NCBI GenBank assembly: GCA_016215305.1
Contig: JACRKI010000029.1
Span: 1-5,917 of the forward strand
DNA length: 5,917 bases
Direction: 5' to 3'
Source of the DNA: Candidatus Woesearchaeota archaeon
GTDB taxonomy: Archaea; Nanobdellota; Nanobdellia; Woesearchaeales; DSVV01
Shown here: in pieces, positions 1-5,454 of the stretch
How the letters are laid out: every line of letters begins with the position of its first letter
Position numbering within the stretch: the stretch's first letter is position 1
Notes under the pieces: generated by a model
The model's input: only the letters and a program-made list of their open reading frames with translations
Databases searched by the model: none
What the model was told of the DNA's origin: nothing
Position numbers and translations under genes: made by a program

Positions 1-767
1 AGATAGGTTCTCTCATTTTGTTATGTGGTGTTGAATTGAGTACAAAGTATCTCATGCAAAATCAACATCTTGTTGGATTGGGAATGAAGCATATTGATGA
101 TGAGAAAGATATTGCATATCTTAATACTTTGCGGGAAAATAGAAAAATACGAATAGAGCAGATGATTGATGAAATAAATGAAAAACGAGAAAAAAAAGAA
201 GGAGTCTATGCTGCGCTTAGGGAGAGACACGTATCAAAAGATGAGTTTTATGCTGAAATAGGGGAAGAAGCAATGCCGACTCGTCTTCATCTTGGTGCAT
301 ACCTCTGGCATCATTATGGTTTTGGAGAATCTCCTCGGGGAGCAATGAACATTGCAGTAAACAGAAATCTTGCTTCTTATCAATTCTCTGAGATTGCGAT
401 GACAACAGAAGCAGGAATTGAGTTTGTGCACAAGTATGGTGGTCTTGCAGTGATTCCCCATCTTCATAGGCAATCATTTTCTGATCTTCAAAAGCGTGGA
501 CCAGCTGAATTAAGTTCCGCTATTCGCACATTAAGAGACAGTGCATCTCTTGATGGAATTGAAGTGAATCCTGCAGATGCGTTAGACCCAATGTATCATG
601 CGCTTGCGCAAGAATTGGATCTTTTGAAAAGTATTGGAACAGATGATCATGGAGAAAACGGACCGACATATTATGGAACATCTGCACAGCTTCCAAAAAG
701 GGTTACATTAGAAAAAGAGTCAATAAGAAAGCTAGAGGAAAAAATTGGGATTCCATTAAGTTTCTAA
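1..767 (+). CDS. PHP-domain metal-dependent phosphoesterase, 5' end missing
   Basis: The frame is open from the left edge, so the gene is partial. A TTG at 18 is not a credible start, because the residues before it continue the fold. Numbering from that TTG, visible PHP (TrpH/YciV-like) motifs are GVE at 4-6, QNQHLVGL at 15-22, TRLHLGAYL at 88-96, a metal-binding IPHLH at 146-150, GIEV at 180-183 and the closing GTDDHG at 207-212. Probable metal ligands are E6, H17, H91, H148, D209 and H211. The N-terminal HxH motif of the family would lie left of the window. Family members hydrolyse phosphoester bonds, for example nucleoside 3',5'-bisphosphates or the 5' end of short RNAs, in the cytoplasm; the substrate here cannot be told. 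Residues 35-80 form a charged helical insert. The gene ends 20 bp before the convergent PhoU-like gene. Family assignment is firm; function is open. Confidence 0.85.
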   Translation, partial: IGSLILLCGVELSTKYLMQNQHLVGLGMKHIDDEKDIAYLNTLRENRKIRIEQMIDEINEKREKKEGVYAALRERHVSKDEFYAEIGEEAMPTRLHLGAYLWHHYGFGESPRGAMNIAVNRNLASYQFSEIAMTTEAGIEFVHKYGGLAVIPHLHRQSFSDLQKRGPAELSSAIRTLRDSASLDGIEVNPADALDPMYHALAQELDLLKSIGTDDHGENGPTYYGTSAQLPKRVTLEKESIRKLEEKIGIPLSF

Positions 768-775
768 AGAAATCT

Positions 776-790
776 TAGAGAATATCTCTA
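776..790. terminator. small inverted repeat between convergent genes
   Basis: A six-base inverted repeat (TAGAGA, three-base spacer ATA, TCTCTA) fills the 20-bp gap between the PHP gene and the convergent PhoU-like gene, and overlaps the stop codon of the latter. It could form a weak hairpin read from both sides. There is no long T-run next to it, so a terminator role is only suggested by position. Confidence 0.3.
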
Positions 791-1702
791 TAATTTAATC
801 ACAAGATATGGTCCAACAAGACAGAATGTTTTTTGCATGATTGTTAAGACATGATGAAGCATGATAATTTCTTCTCCTTGTTTTTTAGTCATTAATTCTA
901 ATCCTTCTGTTATCACTTCTTTTCTCAGTTCTCCAATCTGAACAATCTTATCTCGATCAAATTTGTAGAAACATTCATAAAATAATCTCAGAGCAGTATT
1001 TGTCTTTCGGAGGAGTTCTAGAGTATCTTTACTGATCTTTGTCTTTTCATTGCCATGTTCAAGCATGTACAAACAAAGATATTTGTAATAATCTGCGAGA
1101 TTTTCCAATTCTTCAATAATATAATAAAGCGCGCCAACGCTGTTATTGACATCATACCCTTTTTTGTTGATAAGCCGGCGGCATGCAGTGGTAAAGCGGT
1201 TGTTTGCTTCTTCTAAAAACGCGACATTGTTAAGGCGATCATAATTTTTTTTCTCAATTGCGTCATATGTTTCATTTGCCATATTAATGAGAATAAGAAA
1301 TGTTCTGCTCAAAATGGAATCAAAGTCTCCAAGTTCACCAGTAACATACTTAATGGTGCATCTTCCTTTCCCTTGATCTATAATCTCATATCCCGCAGCT
1401 TCTTTTCCAATTGCCTTGTGTATAATTTCAATAAGTTTTTCATTGTCATAGGTGATATGAAGTTCATCCACACCTCGTTTGTAGAATGCCATTAAACAGC
1501 GAAGGATCATCGATCCGAGCTGAGAAATATCCAAATTTTCGATTGCAAGTTCTGTAGGTCCAGATGTGCTCACTTCAAGTTTATTCCCTTTAATAGTAAC
1601 CTCCAGCTCATCCCCTTTTTTGATATTATATTTCCTGCCCCATGGTCTTGGAATAGAAACTAATTGAGTGCTGTCAGCGATCTGAATAACCTTTCGTTTC
1701 AT
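788..1702 (-). CDS. AbrB-PhoU phosphate uptake regulator
   Basis: A protein of 304 residues joining an N-terminal SpoVT/AbrB swapped-hairpin DNA-binding domain (about 2-46, including TQLVSIPRPWGRKYNIKKGD) to an intermediate alpha/beta segment (about 55-120) and a C-terminal helical PhoU-type bundle (about 122-304, with an ExxxD metal-type motif in the EELENLADYY stretch). This architecture and length are typical of archaeal phosphate uptake regulators, thought to control phosphate (Pst-type) transport or related genes. No phosphate transporter is in the window, so the target is unknown. The start is the ATG at 1702, because GGAGG lies six bases ahead of it; the TTG one codon upstream would leave only three. 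It is convergent with the PHP gene. Confidence 0.85.
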   Translation of the reverse strand: MKRKVIQIADSTQLVSIPRPWGRKYNIKKGDELEVTIKGNKLEVSTSGPTELAIENLDISQLGSMILRCLMAFYKRGVDELHITYDNEKLIEIIHKAIGKEAAGYEIIDQGKGRCTIKYVTGELGDFDSILSRTFLILINMANETYDAIEKKNYDRLNNVAFLEEANNRFTTACRRLINKKGYDVNNSVGALYYIIEELENLADYYKYLCLYMLEHGNEKTKISKDTLELLRKTNTALRLFYECFYKFDRDKIVQIGELRKEVITEGLELMTKKQGEEIIMLHHVLTIMQKTFCLVGPYLVIKL

Positions 1703-1708
1703 CAAGAA

Positions 1709-1713
1709 CCTCC
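1709..1713 (-). promoter_or_regulatory. Shine-Dalgarno site of the AbrB-PhoU gene
   Basis: GGAGG on the minus strand, six bases before ATG at 1702 and three before the alternative TTG at 1705. The spacing decides in favour of the ATG. Along with TFS this is one of only two genes here with a clear ribosome binding site; the other starts look leaderless. Confidence 0.75.
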
Positions 1714-1740
1714 AGTCATAAACCTTAAGAAACCCTTTCT

Positions 1741-1773
1741 GCTATATATAGTTTTTGACCCTTTTATATAAAA
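1741..1773 (-). promoter_or_regulatory. TATA elements upstream of the AbrB-PhoU gene
   Basis: Two TATA-like stretches occur. The nearer (1741-1750, minus strand TATATATAGC) would start transcription near 1720 and give a short leader just holding the Shine-Dalgarno site, so it fits best. The farther (1762-1773) is a perfect 12-bp palindrome, TTTTATATAAAA, able to act in either direction. Start sites are inferred from the usual TATA distance of about 26 bp. Confidence 0.45.
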
Positions 1774-1799
1774 TTGTAAGGAGAGTTATAATTGAAACA

Positions 1800-2125
1800 A
1801 ATATATGGAGTTGTCAATTAAAAATACTTCTCCTGCTTTATCTCCCCTAAAACACTTTCGATCAAACTCCAGTGTCCGAGAGGAGTGGTTGCGTTCTCGC
1901 TGTTTTTCTTGTTTGATGAGCACGCACCAGAAGTTTGACAATCTCACAGCAAACGCACAGGTAGAACCAGATGCTTTATCCAGTGGGACCCATTCATCGA
2001 ATTGATAATAATTTGAAGAGATTAATTAAAGAGAGTTTCGGTGAATGGGATAATTATTATTTTATCTTTTTACTAATTCAAAACGATGCTCACAGACAAA
2101 AAATTACACAACTCCAGCAAAGAAA
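1800..2125. other. intergenic block with no recognisable gene, open on both strands
   Basis: I find no gene I can name here. The part at about 1860-2000 is richer in G+C than its flanks. It carries a 66-codon plus-strand frame from ATG 1805, and an exactly opposed minus-strand frame of about 79 codons running from roughly 2028 to 1787 that has no ATG. The minus-strand reading (for example FDEWVPLDKASGS, then LEFDRKCFRGDKAGE) looks somewhat protein-like, so a decayed gene is possible, as is a structured RNA. The plus-strand ATG overlaps a TATA-like sequence and has no ribosome binding site at useful distance. From about 2005 to 2125 the sequence is AT-rich and featureless. Confidence 0.3.
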
Positions 2126-3178
2126 TTATATTCTCTCCACAACCCAAACCATCTCATCAACAATCGCAACTAGCACTTCCTTCATTTGAAACTCTTTTTG
2201 TGTTTCTTTCGATACAGAAACAGAATTTTCCACTCGAACACTTTGGAATGTTTCTGGATGCAATACTTCAAGATGCGGATACCATTTCGTCACTTGCGCA
2301 GGAACAAATGCAGAGGGTTCAACAAGCACTTCGATGTCCGCGATCTCATCAATAGTGAAACGTTTATGCGTCAGTAAGTCAAGCGCGCTGACCTGCTTTG
2401 CGATTTTCAAAATTTGATAGATCTTTTTGTGATACCGAATCACTGTTCCAATTTCATATGCTGGCAGTCGGACGCTTGCATTTACCCGATACACGTCTTT
2501 GCTCGTTTGTCTGTTTTTGCTGTACAGCTCCGCATGCGTTTTTGCGGCAGCGCCGAATTTGTCAGCGAGTTTGTGCATGATGATGGGCAAATATTGCTGT
2601 CTGGTGTAATAATAATCAACGCCGCCGGTCACTTCATCCCATTTCGTGATAAAAATCCCTTTTTTGCCTGCAACTTCAATGTCTGCAAGAATAAACTCAT
2701 GCGCTTTCTGAAGCGCCTCTTTTTTGTCGCCGCGCAATTGAAGAATTCCCTCAAAATATTCCGTCTTGATTTTTCCGCATTGATCGCAGATTGTTTTTTT
2801 CACTTTCAGCGCAAGTTCAAATTCTTCAACGAGCTTTTGTCTGTCTATTTTTGATTCTGTTCGCAGCGCTGCAGTTCCGCGCTGCACACTTCCATGTTCA
2901 TCGAGAAGGTGAATGTCTATGTCAACTGCTTCAGGCTGGAAAATAAATTGGCAGTAATGCAGTACTGCTTCTTTGACTGCTTCTTGTTTTCCTTCTTCGT
3001 AATTCTTCCCTTTTCGGGGCTTCCATTGATTTTGATATTTGTAGGAGCCGCAGTTTGCGCAAATCAAAAGAGTGTGCTCACTAAATGATTTGAAACAGGT
3101 ATGTTTTTTTCGAAAACAGGCATCGCAAAGCACTGCTGTTTTTTCCTCTACTGTTTTTCCGCATTGAATGCATTTCAT
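2126..3178 (-). CDS. nmd3: NMD3 family large ribosomal subunit biogenesis protein
   Basis: 350 residues. The N-terminal half carries the NMD3 signature: four CxxC pairs at C3/C6, C18/C21, C40/C43 and C131/C134, which bind zinc, and the diagnostic YFEGILQLR at 141-149. The later part (about 150-345) fits the family's SH3/OB-like beta domains, with a VDYYYT motif near 187-192 and VIRYHKKIYQI near 246-255. In eukaryotes NMD3 is the export adaptor of the pre-60S subunit; archaeal versions lack the shuttling tail and are thought to act in late 50S maturation in the cytoplasm. The length is typical of archaeal forms. The ATG at 3178 starts the MKCIQCG zinc motif directly, with no Shine-Dalgarno site; the TATA box about 28 bp upstream implies a leaderless mRNA. 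It is divergent from the GGDEF gene. Confidence 0.93.
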   Translation of the reverse strand: MKCIQCGKTVEEKTAVLCDACFRKKHTCFKSFSEHTLLICANCGSYKYQNQWKPRKGKNYEEGKQEAVKEAVLHYCQFIFQPEAVDIDIHLLDEHGSVQRGTAALRTESKIDRQKLVEEFELALKVKKTICDQCGKIKTEYFEGILQLRGDKKEALQKAHEFILADIEVAGKKGIFITKWDEVTGGVDYYYTRQQYLPIIMHKLADKFGAAAKTHAELYSKNRQTSKDVYRVNASVRLPAYEIGTVIRYHKKIYQILKIAKQVSALDLLTHKRFTIDEIADIEVLVEPSAFVPAQVTKWYPHLEVLHPETFQSVRVENSVSVSKETQKEFQMKEVLVAIVDEMVWVVERI

Positions 3179-3201
3179 GAGAGGAAAAGAATGCCGGAAG
3201 G

Positions 3202-3210
3202 TATATAATA
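3202..3210 (-). promoter_or_regulatory. TATA box of nmd3
   Basis: Minus strand TATTATATA, centred about 28 bp before the ATG at 3178, with an A-rich flank upstream. At the usual archaeal spacing, transcription would begin at or next to the start codon, giving a leaderless message. Confidence 0.6.
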
Positions 3211-3262
3211 CTTATGTGAATTTTGAAAAAATCATACTGTAACTCCGAAAAAGTAGTGAATT

Positions 3263-3280
3263 AACAGAAAGCTTTAAATA
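3263..3280 (+). promoter_or_regulatory. BRE and TATA box of the GGDEF gene
   Basis: A purine-rich BRE-like element (AACAGAAAGC, 3263-3272) is followed by TTTAAATA (3273-3280), centred 27 bp before the ATG at 3304. This is close to the archaeal consensus and puts the transcription start at the initiation codon, so the message is leaderless. It shares the 125-bp divergent region with the nmd3 promoter. Confidence 0.7.
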
Positions 3281-3293
3281 TAACCTCAATAAA

Positions 3294-3309
3294 AACCATA
3301 TATATGGTT
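3294..3309. repeat. 16-bp perfect palindrome across the GGDEF start
   Basis: AACCATATATATGGTT is a perfect 16-bp palindrome covering the predicted transcription start and the ATG at 3304. Placed there, a dimeric repressor could block RNA polymerase, so an operator is plausible. An AT-alternating core also arises easily by chance in this AT-rich DNA. Confidence 0.4.
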
Positions 3310-4167
3310 CAAAGAGATTTAGATATGCTTTTGGAATCCCTTCCGAGTAGGGTGCAGACCGCGTTAGTACGTGCAACTGGTCAGCTTCCAGAAAGAGAGA
3401 AAGAGCGAATGTTTCTTTATTTTCTTGGGCTTAGTCATAATGAAAGAGTTGGAACTATAGGTCTCTATGCCTCTACAAAAGATTCAAGACAAAGAAAAGT
3501 ACTGCGGAACATGATGACCCGTCAGATTACTGACCAGCTTACTGGTCTGTATAATAGGTTTCACTTTGATAGTGATCTTGAACTTACTCTTTGGGAAGTG
3601 GACAGAGAGGAACGCAGACGTATAGAACAAATAAGGGAACATCCACGCAATAATTCTTCCTCTAATGGGCATAAGGAGAGGAAATCTTTGCATCCTGATG
3701 CAAGTTTATTATTTTTGGATATTGACTATTTTAAACGGGTGAATGATACCTATGGACATCCCATAGGAGATAAAGTGCTAAAAGAAGTTGCATACTGGAT
3801 AGTGCATAGTTTGAGAAGAGGAGATACCCGTGTAAGCCGTTTGGGTGGAGAAGAAATAGGTATTATTCTCAAGCAAACAGATGAAAACCAAGGGGTAATA
3901 ATCGCAGAAAGAATCAGAAAAGGAGTTGAAGAAAACCTGCGCAATTATTTTGCAACAATTCCTGTTATCGCGGAGCAAGAATATAGTCCGCCATCAGGAG
4001 TCACTATAAGTATTGGCGTTGCGAATTATAGAAAGACCTGTAGAAAGCCAGAAGTCTCAGTACTCAAACATCAGGCAGATGTCGCGCTTTATGCCGCGAA
4101 AGCATCGGGAAGAAATGGTGTTATTTTGTATGCTCCAGAATTAGAGCGTGATTTTAGGAAAAATTAA
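3304..4167 (+). CDS. GGDEF-domain protein, probable diguanylate cyclase
   Basis: 287 residues: a helical N-terminal region (1-75) without a recognisable sensor or membrane segment, then one GGDEF domain. Visible motifs are DQLTGLYNR (77-85), DIDYFKRVNDTYGHPIGD (139-156), GGEEI (181-185), GVTISIGVA (232-240) and the closing ALYAAKASGRNG (261-272). By alignment with known cyclases, metal ligands D139, E183 and possibly E184, the guanine-binding N147 and D156, and phosphate-binding K266 and R270 are all present, so GTP condensation to c-di-GMP is plausible in the cytoplasm. Oddities are Ile for Phe in the last signature position, an inhibitory RxxD site out of register (R172, T175), and about 24 extra Asn/Ser/charged residues (about 108-132) before the DID motif. 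The gene has its own leaderless promoter. GGDEF proteins are common in bacteria but rare in archaea, so acquisition from bacteria is likely. Confidence 0.92.
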   Translation: MVQRDLDMLLESLPSRVQTALVRATGQLPEREKERMFLYFLGLSHNERVGTIGLYASTKDSRQRKVLRNMMTRQITDQLTGLYNRFHFDSDLELTLWEVDREERRRIEQIREHPRNNSSSNGHKERKSLHPDASLLFLDIDYFKRVNDTYGHPIGDKVLKEVAYWIVHSLRRGDTRVSRLGGEEIGIILKQTDENQGVIIAERIRKGVEENLRNYFATIPVIAEQEYSPPSGVTISIGVANYRKTCRKPEVSVLKHQADVALYAAKASGRNGVILYAPELERDFRKN

Positions 4168-4179
4168 TCATGGAAAACC

Positions 4180-4193
4180 CAAACCTTTTTATC
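4180..4193 (+). promoter_or_regulatory. TATA element of the signal peptidase gene
   Basis: An A/C-rich flank followed by TTTTTATC (4186-4193), just after the GGDEF stop codon. Its centre lies about 26 bp before the in-frame ATG at 4216 and 20 bp before the ATG at 4210. This suggests a separate leaderless transcript and slightly favours the inner start. Confidence 0.45.
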
Positions 4194-4209
4194 TCACTCC
4201 TTATTCTAA

Positions 4210-4839
4210 ATGCAGATGGAATTCAAACCAACAGTAAAGAAAGTGTGGTGGTTTCTCTGGGAAAGCGATAGCATCTGGAGCTGGATAGTCAATTTTATTA
4301 TCGCGTTTATTCTCGTGAAATTTGTTATTTATCCCGGGCTTGGTTATCTTTTAGGAACCAGTTTTCCAGTGGTGGCTGTTGTTTCCGGAAGTATGGAGCA
4401 TGACGGCAATTTTGATGACTGGTGGCAAAGTCAGGCGTATTGCGATGGCGCTCCATGCACGCAGGAGCAATGGTATGCGAATCATGCGGTCTCAAAAGAA
4501 ACATTTGAAACATATCGATTCAAAAATGGCTTCAACAAAGGAGATATTATGGTGCTTGTGGGCATAGAACCTAAAACTATTAAAACTGGAGATGTTATAG
4601 TATTCATGAGCAGTCAGCGGAGCGATCCGATCATTCATCGGCTGATGATAAAAAGCGGCGATGAAACAAGCGGATTTGTTTTCCAGACAAAAGGAGATCA
4701 TAACGTCGATTCCGGTGAAGGGTTGGATACAAATATTCAAGAAAGCAATATCATGGGAAAAGCAGTGTTCCGGATTCCCTATTTAGGATGGATCAAAATT
4801 GGCGCGGTGTCGTTGCTTGACGCAATTCGTGGACAATAA
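4210..4839 (+). CDS. archaeal signal peptidase I
   Basis: 209 residues, a membrane-anchored serine protease that removes signal peptides from secreted proteins on the outer face of the membrane. A hydrophobic segment (about 22-48) is followed by VVAVVSGSMEH with the nucleophile S61, GDIMVLVG (111-118), DPIIHRLM with H143, and TKGDHNVD with D163 and D167. Histidine in place of the bacterial lysine marks the archaeal/ER type (Ser-His-Asp). The C-terminal hydrophobic stretch IPYLGWIKIGAVSLL may be a second membrane contact. Between the serine and GDIM lie about 48 residues where many relatives have far fewer, rich in Trp and Tyr and holding C78 and C83. ATG 4210 and the in-frame ATG 4216 are both possible starts; the TATA spacing slightly prefers the second. 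There is no clear Shine-Dalgarno site. Confidence 0.9.
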   Translation: MQMEFKPTVKKVWWFLWESDSIWSWIVNFIIAFILVKFVIYPGLGYLLGTSFPVVAVVSGSMEHDGNFDDWWQSQAYCDGAPCTQEQWYANHAVSKETFETYRFKNGFNKGDIMVLVGIEPKTIKTGDVIVFMSSQRSDPIIHRLMIKSGDETSGFVFQTKGDHNVDSGEGLDTNIQESNIMGKAVFRIPYLGWIKIGAVSLLDAIRGQ

Positions 4840-4840
4840 A

Positions 4841-4875
4841 AATAAATAATATGCACAACCACAATGCTTATATTA
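4841..4875 (+). promoter_or_regulatory. TATA-like elements upstream of TFS
   Basis: Two candidates lie in the gap after the signal peptidase gene: an A/T stretch at about 4841-4851 and CTTATATTA at 4867-4875. The first would start transcription near 4872 and put the whole hairpin at 4879-4924 in the 5' leader. The second would start it inside the hairpin. The sequence alone does not decide between them. Confidence 0.35.
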
Positions 4876-4878
4876 TCA

Positions 4879-4924
4879 ATAAAATTCTTCATGAGGCACG
4901 AAGTGCCGAATGCAAGAATTTTAT
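4879..4924 (+). promoter_or_regulatory. 46-nt hairpin in front of the TFS ribosome binding site
   Basis: An imperfect inverted repeat: an 11-bp A/U-rich outer stem (4879-4889 with 4914-4924), one bulged C (4913), CAT paired with ATG (4890-4892 with 4910-4912), a symmetric GA/GA step that could form tandem sheared pairs (4893-4894 with 4908-4909), a 5-bp GGCAC/GTGCC stem and a GAA triloop (4900-4902). It ends three bases before the Shine-Dalgarno site, so it could modulate TFS translation, end the upstream transcript, or serve as a protein-binding site. No T-run follows it. Confidence 0.6.
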
Positions 4925-4927
4925 AAT

Positions 4928-4934
4928 GAGGTGA
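4928..4934 (+). promoter_or_regulatory. Shine-Dalgarno site of TFS
   Basis: GAGGTGA matches the 16S 3' end over seven bases and sits six bases before ATG 4941 and nine before ATG 4944. It supports a start at one of these two adjacent ATGs and shows that this message is not leaderless. Confidence 0.75.
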
Positions 4935-4940
4935 ATCACG

Positions 4941-5255
4941 ATGATGTTTTGTCCAAAATGCGGAGGATTACTTCTTCCAAAAGTAGATGGAAACAGAAAA
5001 ATAATGTACTGCAAGTGCGGCTATTCAACCAAACAGGTAGATACTGCGGTGATCAGCGAAAAAATGCAGGAGAAGCAGGCGATTGGAGTTGTCGAGAAAG
5101 AAATCGAACCGCATCCATTGACCATTGCTGAATGTCCAAAGTGCAAGCATCGCAAAGCGTATTTCTGGACAGTGCAGACACGAGCGTCTGATGAGCCGGA
5201 AACAAAGTTCATGAAATGCGAAAAATGCGAGCATGTGTGGAGAGATTATAGTTAG
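4941..5255 (+). CDS. tfs: transcription factor S (transcript cleavage factor)
   Basis: 104 residues, the usual TFS length. The N-terminal zinc ribbon has C4/C7 and C24/C26 (a CxC in the second half instead of CxxC). The linker spans about 30-62. The C-terminal TFIIS-type ribbon has C65/C68 and C93/C96, with the signature FWTVQTR (75-81), DEPETKF (84-90) and WRDY (100-103). The acidic pair D84-E85 is the catalytic tip that enters the polymerase secondary channel and induces RNA cleavage in backtracked complexes, so this should be an active cleavage factor and not an inhibitory paralogue. It begins with two adjacent ATGs behind a clear Shine-Dalgarno site. An unusual hairpin lies just upstream. 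Confidence 0.93.
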   Translation: MMFCPKCGGLLLPKVDGNRKIMYCKCGYSTKQVDTAVISEKMQEKQAIGVVEKEIEPHPLTIAECPKCKHRKAYFWTVQTRASDEPETKFMKCEKCEHVWRDYS

Positions 5256-5277
5256 ATTGAAGAGGATGATCTGCAGT

Positions 5278-5454
5278 CTAATTCACATATTCTGAAATAG
5301 TTGATTTTGCATGATACATCTTTGTATGATAAATCCTTGCTGCCTCTACTATTCTTCTTTTGTTTTCTTCAGATGGTTCGGAGAATGCTTTGTAAATCAT
5401 TTCCTTTATTTTTCTCTGTGTTGTTCTGTCAAAACGCGCATAATCTTCCATCAT
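5278..5454 (-). CDS. small hypothetical protein, possibly a 3' gene fragment
   Basis: About 58 residues from ATG 5454 (or the adjacent ATG 5451): strongly charged and helical, MMEDYARFDRTT and then Arg/Lys/Glu-rich helices, with no cysteine and no membrane segment. I recognise no family. The frame stays open upstream to an ATG at 5517, but those 21 extra codons lie antisense to a convincing hydrolase coding stretch, so the longer form is unlikely. No Shine-Dalgarno site or clear TATA box precedes 5454. It may be a complete small gene or the 3' remnant of a larger one broken at about 5455-5468. It is convergent with TFS, 22 bp away. Confidence 0.4.
   Translation of the reverse strand: MMEDYARFDRTTQRKIKEMIYKAFSEPSEENKRRIVEAARIYHTKMYHAKSTISEYVN

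Noticed and set aside
1703..1705. TTG at 1705 as the start of the AbrB-PhoU gene
   Set aside because: The ATG one codon later has the proper six-base spacing from GGAGG; the TTG would have three.
1867..2000. tRNA or box C/D guide RNA
   Set aside because: No cloverleaf, T-loop GGTTCRA motif or proper pairs of C and D boxes could be found.
1805..2005. Plus-strand 66-codon ORF as a protein gene
   Set aside because: The ATG overlaps a TATA-like sequence, no ribosome binding site is at useful distance, the codon pattern is unconvincing and I see no family motif.
2414..2854. 146-codon plus-strand ORF
   Set aside because: It is entirely antisense to the well-supported nmd3 gene and its Cys/Phe-rich text is what antisense NMD3 codons would give.
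4890..4912. Canonical kink-turn
   Set aside because: The GA/GA step is there but the required three-base bulge beside it is missing; the only bulge is one base, three pairs away.
4910..5131. 73-codon ORF ahead of TFS
   Set aside because: It overlaps TFS in another frame, begins inside the hairpin and has no ribosome binding site.
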